Under the pieces are notes generated by a model. The model saw only the letters and a program-made list of their open reading frames with translations. It did no database searches and was not told the DNA's origin. A program made the translations under genes and the position numbers. Of a stretch of DNA of 58,803 bases, positions 25,776 through 34,891 are shown one piece after another. Source of the DNA: an uncultured Dehalococcoidia bacterium (GTDB taxonomy: Bacteria; Chloroflexota; Dehalococcoidia; Lucifugimonadales; Lucifugimonadaceae). The stretch covers positions 1-58,803 of the forward strand of contig CAJXEJ010000010.1 in the NCBI GenBank assembly GCA_913052475.1. Direction: 5' to 3'. How positions within the stretch are numbered: the first letter of the stretch is position 1; every line of letters begins with the position of its first letter.

Positions 25776-26587
25776 TCGAAATACCGGGCATACTCGGTGA
25801 GATCGTCGAAAAGCGATTAGCCACCATCGAGCAAGCGAAAAAGAAGAAAAGTCTCGCGGAGCTGCGCACTATCTCGGAAAACTCCAGCGTTCCTCTTTCG
25901 CTGCAACGAACAATCGCATCGAAGAGTGGAATTTCGCTAATCGCCGAGATGAAACGATCGTCACCATCCGCGGGATCCCTCGATCCCGATCTCGATCCCG
26001 GCCATCGTGCAAGCCTCTACTGCGATGCTGGTGCGGCTGCAATCTCAGTCCTAACCGAGCCCGACTACTTTTCCGGCTCAATCGACGATCTTGCCGCAGT
26101 TTCGATCATCGCCCGTTCGTCACGCGTTCCGGTGCTCAGAAAAGACTTCATCGTCGACGAATATCAGATCCACGAAGCTCGGGCTGCTGGAGCAGATTGC
26201 ATCCTGCTGATCATCGCCTGCCTGGATCCGAAGCAGTATGCCGATCTATTCACCGTCTCCACCTCGATGGGCATGGATGTGATTGTCGAAGTTTTCGATG
26301 AACCGGAACTCGACACCGCATTGACCGAAGTCGATCCAAACATTCTGGGCATCAACAACCGAAACCTAAAAACCCTCGAAACTTCACTATCGGTATTCGA
26401 AACGCTCTCGAAGAGAATTCCTGAAGACCGTATACGAGTCGCCGAAAGCGGAATGAAAAACTCGACCGACGTCGAGCGCATGGGCTACGCCGGTGCGAAA
26501 GCAGTCCTCGTCGGTGAGTCGCTGATGAAAGCCGGAATCGACGTGAGCGAACTCGCCCAGGCAATGGCAGCTGTGGAAATCGGATAG
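25772..26587 (+). CDS. trpC: Indole-3-glycerol phosphate synthase
   Basis: TrpC closes the indole ring. The 271-residue (beta/alpha)8 protein has IAEMKRSSPSAG (57-68, substrate K61), LTEPDYFSGS (94-103), VLRKDFI (121-127, catalytic K124), NNRNLKT near 193 and AESGM near 224. It starts with TTG in a TTGA overlap with the trpD stop, typical of coupled translation. Confidence 0.97.
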   Translation: MIEIPGILGEIVEKRLATIEQAKKKKSLAELRTISENSSVPLSLQRTIASKSGISLIAEMKRSSPSAGSLDPDLDPGHRASLYCDAGAAAISVLTEPDYFSGSIDDLAAVSIIARSSRVPVLRKDFIVDEYQIHEARAAGADCILLIIACLDPKQYADLFTVSTSMGMDVIVEVFDEPELDTALTEVDPNILGINNRNLKTLETSLSVFETLSKRIPEDRIRVAESGMKNSTDVERMGYAGAKAVLVGESLMKAGIDVSELAQAMAAVEIG

Positions 26588-26591
26588 CGAA

Positions 26592-27257
26592 ATGGCACCA
26601 GAATCCACCCCAACTACCCGTATAAAGATCTGCGGTCTGCGAAGTGCCGAAGCCTCGGTCGTTGCATCAGATGCCGGCGCCGATTATCTGGGATTCAACT
26701 TCGTCGAAGGTGTGAGGAGGAGGCTCCAGCCTGAAGAAGGTGTTCAGGTCATCACCGACTATCGCGCCAACCGAAAGAGTTCAAACCGATCTGCCATTTT
26801 TGGATTGTTCCGCAATCAAGACCCTGATTTCGTGAATAAAATCGGTCGAAATGCTGGGCTCGACTACATCCAACTGGCTGGCGACGAAGACGACCAGTAC
26901 ATCTCGAAAATCGAGTTGCCTGTATTCAAACAATTGTGGGTCAAAGAAGGGATGACATCACCCGACCTCGACACTATCGTGTCGCCTCTGCTGGTGGCCG
27001 GTCATGGTGTATTGCTTGATAGTTACAATAGGGGCACTCTAGGCGGTTCGGGGAAAAAATTCGACTGGGCGTCCGCTGAAAATATTGCCAATCGCGACAA
27101 TGTACTTCTCGCAGGTGGCCTCAATCCCGAGAACGTTCAGAGCGCTATTACTCAACTCTCCCCGTGGGGCGTCGACGTCGCGAGCGGTGTTGAAACCGAC
27201 GGCGTGAAAGATCCCGACCGCATCCGAGCATTCATCGAAGCCGTTCGATCAACCTGA
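26592..27257 (+). CDS. trpF: Phosphoribosylanthranilate isomerase
   Basis: TrpF isomerises phosphoribosylanthranilate for TrpC. The 221-residue barrel has KICGLRS near the start (catalytic Cys in ICGL), LGFNFVEGVRR in place of the usual LGFIF..SPR, LGGSGKKFDW near 149, LAGGLNPENV near 176 and GVDVASGVE with the catalytic Asp. The altered second motif and the GGSG for GGTG variant are mild departures from the family. It ends the trp genes: no trpB or trpA follows. Confidence 0.92.
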   Translation: MAPESTPTTRIKICGLRSAEASVVASDAGADYLGFNFVEGVRRRLQPEEGVQVITDYRANRKSSNRSAIFGLFRNQDPDFVNKIGRNAGLDYIQLAGDEDDQYISKIELPVFKQLWVKEGMTSPDLDTIVSPLLVAGHGVLLDSYNRGTLGGSGKKFDWASAENIANRDNVLLAGGLNPENVQSAITQLSPWGVDVASGVETDGVKDPDRIRAFIEAVRST

Positions 27258-27386
27258 TCTGTTCGCTCAATACCTTTTCGGCTGGCGATACGTGACGCAC
27301 ACGGCGTAGACTGCTGCGGCACTTGGCACGTGTGCACTCGTCACAGTGCCAGCCAACAAAACAACGCCTCCGGAGTACCCAACTCA

Positions 27387-28397
27387 ATGACCGAGAAATT
27401 GCGAATGGCTCAGTACGGAACCAAACACGGTCACGCCCAAGGCGTGCTTCAGGTCATGATCGACCATCCGGAAGTCGAAGTGGTCGGTATTTTCGAACCG
27501 GATGCGGCTCGTCGTGAACAGGTCGAAAACTCCAACGAGTGGAACCAAGTTGATTTCGTTGACAGCCCTGATGCTTTTCTCGACGATCCATCAGTCGTCT
27601 GTGTAGCGTCCGAGGGTGCGAACAAAGAAAGTCTCGGATTCACCGCAGAGATTGTGGCCGCCAGTAAGCATGTGTTCTACGACAAGCCGGCAGGCGACGA
27701 CTATCAACGATTCGAACATGTGGTAGAACAGGCCAGAGCGCAGAACACGATGCTCCAGATGGGCTACATGTTCCGAAAGCACGACGGTTTCGAACGAATC
27801 GCCAACTGGGCCCGATCCGGATTCCTTGGTCACATCTTCCAGATTCGAGCGCACATGTCGACCTGGCTCCCCGAAAGAAATCCGGAAGGTGTGCAAACCG
27901 GCAAAGAGGGTGTTGCACACTTCAAAGGCGGAGTGATGTACGACCTTGGAGGGCACATGCTCGATCAGGTCGTCTGGATACTCGGTCGACCCAACAAGGT
28001 CTCTCGATTCTTCCAGAATTCGGCTTCTGAAACACGCGACATGATGGACAACACTCTCGGCGTATTCGAATACAGCAACGCCATCGCTACCGTCGACATC
28101 GCCGCGCTCGAAGCCCGTCCAATGGCGCGCCGGTTCGAGGTTTACGGTACCAAGGGATCGGCGATCATGGAGCCCTTCGAACCTGCCGACACGATCAAAC
28201 TCACTCTCGAAGAAGATCAGGGCGATTACAAAAAAGGCATCAGCATAATCAAGATCGAAGATCGAGCCCGTTACGTCGATACCTTCGCCGAATTAGTTCG
28301 CAACATCAAAGGCGAATCCGAGCCGCTACGCACCCTCGACCACGAATTGCTCGTTCAAGAAACTCTCATGCGAGTAACCGGTGGGCTCGCTAGTTAG
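27387..28397 (+). CDS. Gfo/Idh/MocA family oxidoreductase
   Basis: A 336-residue NAD(P)-dependent oxidoreductase of the sugar-dehydrogenase type. The nucleotide-binding strand MAQYGTKHGHAQGVL is near the start, FYDKPAG (the family's EKP-like motif with catalytic lysine) near 98, and DLGGHMLDQVVWILG near 190 holds the likely catalytic histidine. The open frame extends to 27330, but the ATG at 27387 lies just before the conserved fold and has GGAG upstream. Substrate is unknown; such enzymes oxidise or epimerise sugars and inositols, which fits the sugar-acid enzymes in the window. It follows trpF by 129 bases and need not be part of the trp operon. Confidence 0.9.
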   Translation: MTEKLRMAQYGTKHGHAQGVLQVMIDHPEVEVVGIFEPDAARREQVENSNEWNQVDFVDSPDAFLDDPSVVCVASEGANKESLGFTAEIVAASKHVFYDKPAGDDYQRFEHVVEQARAQNTMLQMGYMFRKHDGFERIANWARSGFLGHIFQIRAHMSTWLPERNPEGVQTGKEGVAHFKGGVMYDLGGHMLDQVVWILGRPNKVSRFFQNSASETRDMMDNTLGVFEYSNAIATVDIAALEARPMARRFEVYGTKGSAIMEPFEPADTIKLTLEEDQGDYKKGISIIKIEDRARYVDTFAELVRNIKGESEPLRTLDHELLVQETLMRVTGGLAS

Positions 28398-28445
28398 TTG
28401 ATCAATGCGCAACTAAGGCACTGAGGTCTACGAACGCGCCCCAAA

Positions 28446-28943
28446 CTACCCGTGCGCTCGTACGTCGACGCCTTCGGGCCACGCCACTTTGAAAATATTG
28501 GCGGCCTTGAAAATGGCGTCGGTGATCGTCGCTTCTCGCAGAACGCACCGATAGAGCCCGGCACTCGTCAGGTTCGCCCCGGTGAAGTCCGAACCGGAAC
28601 AGTTCGTGCGATAAAAGGTCGCCTTAACCAGCGACGCCCCACTGAGATTCGCTCGCCGAAGTTTCGCCTCAGCAAAAACCGCTTCATCAAGATTCGCACC
28701 GGAAAAATCGACGTTGTCGAGCATCGCTCGCGTGAAATCTTTTCCACGCAGGTCTCGATCCGAAAGGTCTGCGCCTCTCAAATCTAGCTGCTCGGGAGAA
28801 TGAGCTCGGTGCCACGCTGTGAGATCTGCGGCGGTTCCGTCAAGCAAGTCAAAGTGTTCCTGATTCATCCCCCGATTATGTGGCCGAATACCCTCGGAGT
28901 CGAATCCGTCCATGAGAAATTCAAGATATTTCGACTGAATCAT
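28446..28943 (-). CDS. Pentapeptide-repeat protein
   Basis: The protein has about sixteen tandem A(D/N)LXX-type pentapeptides from residue 52 on (LRGADLSDRDLRGKDF, FSGANLDEAVF, LRRANLSGASL, FTGANLTSAGL), which form a right-handed quadrilateral beta-helix. The family includes DNA-gyrase-protecting Qnr-like proteins, but the fold alone does not define function. The frame is open to a GTG at 28967, which lies in an operator-like repeat; ATG starts exist at 28943, 28913 and 28868, none with a strong ribosome site, so the N terminus is uncertain. It is divergent from glnA (GSII). Confidence 0.8.
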   Translation of the reverse strand: MIQSKYLEFLMDGFDSEGIRPHNRGMNQEHFDLLDGTAADLTAWHRAHSPEQLDLRGADLSDRDLRGKDFTRAMLDNVDFSGANLDEAVFAEAKLRRANLSGASLVKATFYRTNCSGSDFTGANLTSAGLYRCVLREATITDAIFKAANIFKVAWPEGVDVRAHG

Positions 28944-28959
28944 CGTTTGTACCCAAAAT

Positions 28960-28988
28960 TGAAACACGTTTGAAACACGTTTCAGTTA
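28960..28988. promoter_or_regulatory. Tandem GAAAC-AC-GTTT repeats between pentapeptide gene and GSII
   Basis: The 11-base unit TGAAACACGTT occurs twice in direct orientation, joined so that each forms an inverted GAAAC-N2-GTTT(C) half-site pair. The element lies between the divergent genes, about 160 bases before the glutamine synthetase start. This is the arrangement of an operator for a dimeric regulator; no regulator is encoded next to it. Confidence 0.5.
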
Positions 28989-29147
28989 ACTTAGATGGCG
29001 GCTGTTTGGTTGGCGCGATGCGCCCAACTTTCCGAAGTCGCAGTTCGCAAGTAAAATGCTCGCTACGCAAATTGGAAATGATCGCCAGATCAACTTGCGA
29101 AGGCGATCACGGTGCCAATACAGAAAAGAAGCACGAGGAAGTAAACA

Positions 29148-30173
29148 ATGGCCTACATAGCCGAATATATTTGGACCGACGGCACCGAGCCAACCGCCAA
29201 GTTACGATCGAAAGCACAGGTGTTAGCGGACGGCAAGGAACCAGGGATCTGGGGATTCGACGGATCGTCGACAAACCAGGCAACTGGTGACCAGTCTGAC
29301 GTAGTTCTCAGCCCGGTTCTCGTAACACCAGATCCGATCCGCGGTGGTGACAACAAGCTCGTTATGTGCGAGACCTTGCTTACCGACCTTACTCCGCATC
29401 CGTCCAACACTCGTGCAAAGTGCGCAGCATCTGCCGAACAGTACGACGATCTCGACACATGGTTTGGCCTTGAGCAGGAATACACCTTCTTCGAAGGCAA
29501 CGCTCCTCTCGGTTGGCCCGACAACGGCTTCCCTGCACCTCAGGGCGGCTACTACTGTGGTGTTGGCTCCGACGAAATTTTCGGTCGTAAAGTTGTAAAC
29601 GCTCACCTCCAGGCATGTATCGACGCCGGAATTCACATTTCAGGTATCAACGCAGAAGTTATGCCCGGGCAGTGGGAGTTCCAGATCGGACCGGTCGCAG
29701 CGCCGCTTGTTGGCGACGAGATGTGGCTCGCTCGATGGCTGCTCTACCGAATCGCCGAGGACTTCCTCGGTCCCAAGGGAACCCCGATTTCAGCAACACT
29801 CGACCCGAAACCAGTCGCCGGTGACTGGAACGGTGCAGGTTGCCACACCAACTTCTCGACCACAGAAATGCGTGAGTCGTTCGAAGCATGTGAAGATGCC
29901 GCCAAGGCACTTGGTGCCGAAGGCAAGCCAGCGCTCCACATTGCCGACTACGGCGATGGTGTGGAACAACGACTCACCGGCGCACACGAAACACAGCGAT
30001 TCGACCAGTTCTCATACGGTGTATCCGACCGTGGCGCTTCAATTCGAATCCCCTGGCAGGTCGAAAAGGCTGGAAAGGGCTACATCGAAGATCGACGCCC
30101 GAACGCCAATTGCGACCCATACGTCGTAACACAGTTGATCATCGACACGGTCTGCTCAGCAGCCAAATCGTAA
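29148..30173 (+). CDS. glnA: Glutamine synthetase type II (GSII, eukaryote-like)
   Basis: This enzyme makes glutamine from glutamate and ammonia with ATP. At 341 residues it is much shorter than type I GlnA (about 470) and matches GSII, as in GlnII of rhizobia, streptomycetes and eukaryotes. Diagnostic stretches are LWGFDGSST-like IWGFDGSST (31-39), WFGLEQEYTFF (105 onward), PAPQGGYYCGVG, INAEVMPGQWEFQIGP (metal-binding Glu residues), DWNGAGCHTNFST, HETQRFDQFSYGVSDRG, ASIRIP and the C-terminal GYIEDRRPNANCDPY. GAGGAAG precedes the ATG. A strong terminator follows, so it is transcribed as a single gene. Confidence 0.97.
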   Translation: MAYIAEYIWTDGTEPTAKLRSKAQVLADGKEPGIWGFDGSSTNQATGDQSDVVLSPVLVTPDPIRGGDNKLVMCETLLTDLTPHPSNTRAKCAASAEQYDDLDTWFGLEQEYTFFEGNAPLGWPDNGFPAPQGGYYCGVGSDEIFGRKVVNAHLQACIDAGIHISGINAEVMPGQWEFQIGPVAAPLVGDEMWLARWLLYRIAEDFLGPKGTPISATLDPKPVAGDWNGAGCHTNFSTTEMRESFEACEDAAKALGAEGKPALHIADYGDGVEQRLTGAHETQRFDQFSYGVSDRGASIRIPWQVEKAGKGYIEDRRPNANCDPYVVTQLIIDTVCSAAKS

Positions 30174-30198
30174 AACTTCGGCTCAATACAGACTTCCG

Positions 30199-30230
30199 AG
30201 AGGGGATGGCAACTGCCATCCCCTCTTTTT
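30199..30230 (+). terminator. Rho-independent terminator of the GSII gene
   Basis: A 12-13-base-pair perfect stem (AGAGGGGATGGCA with TGCCATCCCCTCT, very short loop) ends in a T5 run followed by ATTTT. It is 26 bases after the stop. Confidence 0.93.
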
Positions 30231-30271
30231 ATTTTGATTACTGCGCCAAGAGGAATGACGTTCACAACGGG

Positions 30272-31639
30272 TTGATTGGCAAACCCACCCGCCACCGGGA
30301 TCAGATATCCTGCGCCCGTCTTCGTGGCTGGCACTCACCACACACCCTCATTTCCGGTAAACCCAACATCGCAAAACTAAGGAATCTGAACTACGGCTGG
30401 ATAGTCGTACTTGCTACCGCACTCATGTTGTTCGGTGGGGCGGGCGCACGTTTCTCGTTCGGCGTTTTTCTCAAACCTGTCACCGAAGAATTCGATTGGA
30501 GCCGCGGATCGCTCGCCGGTGCAATTGCGATCGCCGGACTGGCGACCGGCGGATTGCGTCCTGTCGCCGGGATGCTCGCCGACCACCACGATCCTAAGAT
30601 AGTCGCCGCCGTTGGAGTGCTAATCGGTGGACTCGCTCTTGCCGCCATGTCGCTGGTTCAAGAGCTGTGGCAGGTCTACATCATATTCATCATCATGGGC
30701 ATCGGCTTTACGCTGGCATCGCCCGGTGCTGTTGCAAAGATCATCGGTGCATGGTTCACGAAGCGCAGAGCGTTGGCGATGTCGGTTGCAGGGACCGGCT
30801 CAGCCGCTGGCGAAACAGCACTGGTTCCAACGGCAGCGATCGCAGTTGCGTACATCGGTTGGCGAGAGGGTTACCTGATACTCGCTGCCATTCTGTTGGT
30901 GCTAATCCTCCCACCAGTGTTTCTTTTTCTAAAAAGTCGACCCGACCCTGGACAACATGCCGATGGTGCTGACGGTGGAACTACCGACGACGACGAAGAC
31001 CTAAGCAAAGCGTCAGCCGATCCCAACGCTGGGATGTCGTTTGATCAGGCGTGCCGGACCGGAATATTCTGGCGACTCACGATCGGCTTCTTTATATGAG
31101 GCTACACAATGGGCTTCGTGAATGCCCACTTCGTTGCCTACACCACAGATTTAGGCGCAACAGCCGTACAGGGTGCAGGTGCTCTGGCGACGGTTGGAAT
31201 CGCAGGTCTGGCAGGTGGTCTGGGATTCGGTTACCTCGCCGATAGGTTCGGACGCCGACCGCTACTCTCGATCGCCTACGGTATGCGCGGTCTCGGGTAC
31301 GGCGTGCTATTGATGGCCGGCAGTCTCCCGATGGCAATTCTCGGAGTCGTAATCATCGGCAGTTCATGGACTTCAGTCATCTCGCTCACAGGAACTGTAG
31401 CTTCTGACGAATTTGGGCTTCGACGACTCGGAACGATCTACGGAACTATGTTCATGGTCATGCCGTTCGGAGCCTCCAGCGCCGTATGGCTTGCAGGAAA
31501 AATCTACGACACCGACGGCAAATACGACCTCGCCATGTGGCTGAGCCTCGGTATGGGCGTAGTCGCCACAGCCGCCATCGCAATGCCCAGCACCGGCATT
31601 GCCAAACGCCTCTGGCCCCAAACACCCCAGGCCGAATAG
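30272..31639 (+). pseudogene. MFS transporter interrupted by an in-frame TGA
   Basis: The reading frame encodes a 12-helix major facilitator of the monocarboxylate/oxalate-antiporter-like type: NYGWIVVLATALMLFGG as first helix, loop 2-3 motif GMLADHHDPK, later FGYLADRFGRRP. At 31097-31099 a TGA replaces what in relatives is usually the cysteine of FFICGFT (here LTIGFFI, stop, GYTMGF), and the same frame then continues to 31639 without another error. The 5' end is also poor: after the GSII terminator there is no ATG in frame, only TTG at 30272 or CTG at 30386 without a clear ribosome site. Nonsense decay is the simplest reading. A truncated 5' product or restart at the ATG at 31109 would give only half a transporter. 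Confidence 0.8.
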
Positions 31640-31690
31640 CGGGTGCCTGGTCAATTCCCTCTCCCTCAAGGCAGGGAGAAGACGCAATCC

Positions 31691-32188
31691 CTAAATCCAG
31701 CGGCCAGTGCGATTTGCGTACTTCGTGTAGATCTCGCCGAACTCCCGCTCTAAGTACGCTTCTTCTCTCCGTATGACTAGAGCCGTCAGAGCGGCGGATC
31801 CAAAAAAAACCGATATCAACATCGCCATTGCGTTCAAAGAAATCGCAAGCCCCGCGGCGATCAGAAGAAAGCCCGAATAGATCGGATTGCGCGTCCGTTT
31901 GAACGGACCTGTCACAACCAACGTCTCGGTCGGCTCGCCGGGTTCTGGATGCTCGCCCTGCGCCTTTAAAGTCTTGATCGACCAAAAGATCAATCCGATT
32001 CCGGCGACGACCAGCACCGCGCCGATAACCACACCGGTCGTACCGCCGATAACAGCACTTCGCCATAGCAACACGTGGATCAGCGCACCGATAAAGATCG
32101 GGGCGCCGAATATCACCGGAGGAAGAGCCGGAAGCTCGAGTCCCGGCTTCTTGTAACCACTACCCGAATCGTTTTGACCGCTGGCCAT
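31691..32188 (-). CDS. Isoprenylcysteine/phospholipid methyltransferase-like membrane protein
   Basis: The 165-residue protein has membrane segments at about 17-55, 60-80 and 110-135 and the C-terminal signature of the PEMT/ICMT family: GPFKRTRNPIYSGFLL near 100 and REEAYLEREFGEIYTKY near 140, where the Arg-Asn-Pro-x-Tyr and Glu residues bind S-adenosylmethionine. The family methylates membrane lipids or prenyl-cysteine carboxyls; the substrate here is unknown. The ATG start is my choice; a TTG at 32239, one base past the stop of the upstream aminopeptidase gene, would add 17 residues and allow coupling. Confidence 0.85.
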   Translation of the reverse strand: MASGQNDSGSGYKKPGLELPALPPVIFGAPIFIGALIHVLLWRSAVIGGTTGVVIGAVLVVAGIGLIFWSIKTLKAQGEHPEPGEPTETLVVTGPFKRTRNPIYSGFLLIAAGLAISLNAMAMLISVFFGSAALTALVIRREEAYLEREFGEIYTKYANRTGRWI

Positions 32189-32240
32189 ACCGCTACTTTC
32201 TGAACTTCCGCTATCGACGCGCCATGCTTGGTCGAACAAC

Positions 32241-34811
32241 CTAACTCGTCAAACTCTGACTGAACGGTTCGCTCTCCCGCTCTCGCAGTGCAACATTCAC
32301 CCGCAGTTTTTCGAGCGTCTGTTGTAACGTCAGTTGACCCTGCGGTACTTCGTGATCGTCAAAGAACGCAATTACGTCTGCTGCCTGCTCAGGCTTGCTC
32401 AACGAAGTCACACCCGAAAGCATTCGAACGATGCTATTCGACGGGAAGTCTTTGTTGACCTGATCCCAATTGTCCTTGATGAACTCCCACGCCAGGTGAC
32501 CGTGCTCTTTATTCCGCATGGCAACCGCCAGCAGGTACGGAGCATCTTGAGTTCGAATCGTTCCATCCAGCGTCATCGCCAGTGTACGTTCCATCTCAAC
32601 TTCGCCCGGGAACGCCGCAAGTGCCGACTGGTATCGACGTTCTTCCTGAGGTGTCGACGGGTTGTGGTACTTGTCGAGGAACACTTCGTACTGCGCCGAA
32701 TCACCGTGCGACGCAACGACACCGGTGGCAGCGGCCACGACGTTCGGCTCGGCTGATCCAGCATCTACCAAGTACGAATCGTGCATATCACGAGCGTTCT
32801 TCTGCGCCAGTGCGTCGTCGCCGACGTTGGCAAGTAATCGAATGAACAGGCCACGAAGCTCGAGATCACGCGACGAATCGCTGTCGGATGGTTCCCAGCC
32901 AAGTCGATCCATCGCTGGCTGAGCCAGATCACGAATTGATGCCTGAAACTGTTCTTTCGCCTCGCCTTCGACTAACTTTTCGAGACCAGTCAGGCAACCA
33001 GAGAGAACTGTCCAAACGTCGAGGTCGGTCTCGGGCTGGAAGCTTCTTGCAAAGTCTAGGAACCCCGAGGCAGACGTGCGACCCGCCATTACCGATGACC
33101 ACGTGTCGTCAACAAGTCCGTATCGCTCGATAGGTGTGAGATTGTCGAACATAGTGCTCGAAAGCGATTTCAGCATTTCTGCCGAATAACGTGCCCGGAA
33201 AAATCCGCTACCACCTGCGTTTGCGGTCGCCCAATCAGCCGGTGAATCCAGTTTGACCTCAGCCGATTTCTCCTCGAGCAAGTAACGAACTTCCTCGACA
33301 CCAGAAGAGGTTCCAACTTTAAGTACGATCGGAACCGACCAGATCGTCGAGTCGGCAGTCTCGCCCTCGGTGTACAGGAAGCGGTCCTGTGAAAGTGAAA
33401 TCGTTGAACCATCTTCGGGAATCGAAGCGCTAACGAGCGGGTAGCCCTTCTGGAAAATCCACGAATCCATGATTCGACGTGCCGGCTGCTGTGTGACGTG
33501 CTCGATGGCGTCCCACAGGTCGTTCGTCTCAGTGTTGGCGAACTTGTGCTTGTTCAGGTAGTAGCTTAACCCATCCTTGAACTCTTCTTCGCCGAGGTAC
33601 TGCTCAAGCATCCGAAGAACCGATCCGCCCTTCTCGTAGGTCAGAAGATCGAACATGCCTTCCGCATCGACCGGTGAATTCACCTCAATCTCGATCGGGC
33701 GTGTGTTTGCCAACGAATCAACGTCGAACGCCATCGAACGCTCGAGGCTGAACTGGTTCCAACGACCCCATTCAACATTGAAATTGTCGGAACACATCGC
33801 CGCCATAAAAGTAGCAAACGCTTCGTTCAGCCAGATTCCGTTCCACCATTCCATCGTGACCAGATCACCGAACCACATATGAGCGATTTCATGAGCGATT
33901 ACATCGGCAACCCGTAGCAATTCAGGCTCGGTCGAACGTGATTTGTCGACGAGCAGCAAAACCTCTCGATAAGTAATACACCCAAGGTTTTCCATCGCAC
34001 CGAAAGCGAAATCGGGAACCGCAATCATGTCGAGCTTCTGCCCCGGATACGGAATTCCATAGTAATCCGAGAAGAATTTCAGCGCGAACGCCCCTGCTTC
34101 AAGTGAATAGTCGGTGAGGTGGCCTTTGCCGATCGGATGAACGATCCGCAGCGGTACGCCATCGACATCGACTGGATCGGTCGCCTCGAACGGCCCCACG
34201 ATAAATGCCACTAGGTAGGTCGACATCACCATCGTGTCCTCGAACAATATGGACTTGCGTCCGTCGCCCAGATCAGTCTCAGAAACCGTCGGCCCATTGG
34301 ATACAGCAAACTCATTTTCTGGAACGACGAGTGTCACTCCGTACGACGCCTTGAACGCCGGTTCGTCGAAGCACGGGAACGCCCGACGAGCATGTGTGCT
34401 TTCGAACTGGGTAGTGGCGATCGTACGCTCCACACCATCGTCGCCCGTAAACACAGATCGGTAAAAGCCGTGAAGCTGATCGTTCAGGATTCCCGTGAAC
34501 TCGGCAACGATCGTGTACGGACCCGCTGACAACTCCGAGTCGAAGCTCAGTGTCGCTCGTTCTATATCCTCGTCATGCTCGACTCCGCTGGCGACGGTTA
34601 CACCACCGACTGCGTCTCGTACGCATGCAGCGCTGATCTGAAGGTCAGCCGAATTTATCTGAATATTGTCGGTCGACTGACCAAGTTCGACTTCGATTTC
34701 AACGCTGCCAGCGAACGTGGCGTCATCGAGATTAGGCTCGAGGCTAATTCGGTAGTGCGACGGCACGACGAACGAAGGTAAGCGGTGTGGATTGGTCGAG
34801 CTGCCAGACAA
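32241..34811 (-). CDS. M1 family aminopeptidase
   Basis: A zinc aminopeptidase of 856 residues that trims N-terminal residues from peptides. GAMEN is at 271-275 (FGAMENLGCITYRE), the zinc site H307-E-I-A-H311 (VIAHEIAHMWFGD) and its third ligand E330 (LNEAFATF). The N-terminal beta domain (about 10-215), thermolysin-like domain (216-460) and ERAP1-like C-terminal helical domain (after about 530) are all present, a layout like ERAP/TRF3 type rather than E. coli PepN. The start is TTG with GGAG upstream. No signal peptide. Confidence 0.95.
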   Translation of the reverse strand: MSGSSTNPHRLPSFVVPSHYRISLEPNLDDATFAGSVEIEVELGQSTDNIQINSADLQISAACVRDAVGGVTVASGVEHDEDIERATLSFDSELSAGPYTIVAEFTGILNDQLHGFYRSVFTGDDGVERTIATTQFESTHARRAFPCFDEPAFKASYGVTLVVPENEFAVSNGPTVSETDLGDGRKSILFEDTMVMSTYLVAFIVGPFEATDPVDVDGVPLRIVHPIGKGHLTDYSLEAGAFALKFFSDYYGIPYPGQKLDMIAVPDFAFGAMENLGCITYREVLLLVDKSRSTEPELLRVADVIAHEIAHMWFGDLVTMEWWNGIWLNEAFATFMAAMCSDNFNVEWGRWNQFSLERSMAFDVDSLANTRPIEIEVNSPVDAEGMFDLLTYEKGGSVLRMLEQYLGEEEFKDGLSYYLNKHKFANTETNDLWDAIEHVTQQPARRIMDSWIFQKGYPLVSASIPEDGSTISLSQDRFLYTEGETADSTIWSVPIVLKVGTSSGVEEVRYLLEEKSAEVKLDSPADWATANAGGSGFFRARYSAEMLKSLSSTMFDNLTPIERYGLVDDTWSSVMAGRTSASGFLDFARSFQPETDLDVWTVLSGCLTGLEKLVEGEAKEQFQASIRDLAQPAMDRLGWEPSDSDSSRDLELRGLFIRLLANVGDDALAQKNARDMHDSYLVDAGSAEPNVVAAATGVVASHGDSAQYEVFLDKYHNPSTPQEERRYQSALAAFPGEVEMERTLAMTLDGTIRTQDAPYLLAVAMRNKEHGHLAWEFIKDNWDQVNKDFPSNSIVRMLSGVTSLSKPEQAADVIAFFDDHEVPQGQLTLQQTLEKLRVNVALRERESEPFSQSLTS

Positions 34812-34891
34812 GTTTCACTCCAGTTGAAAAAAGTATCTTTGGAGATTACCGCGTCAGCAGTCCGCACGCTACCGGTCGCGAGTGGTCATAT

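Noticed and set aside
31097-31099. TGA in the MFS gene as a selenocysteine codon
   Set aside because: A small GGGC/GCCC hairpin lies 11 bases downstream, but no MFS selenoproteins are known to me, and no selenocysteine genes are seen here; nonsense mutation is simpler.
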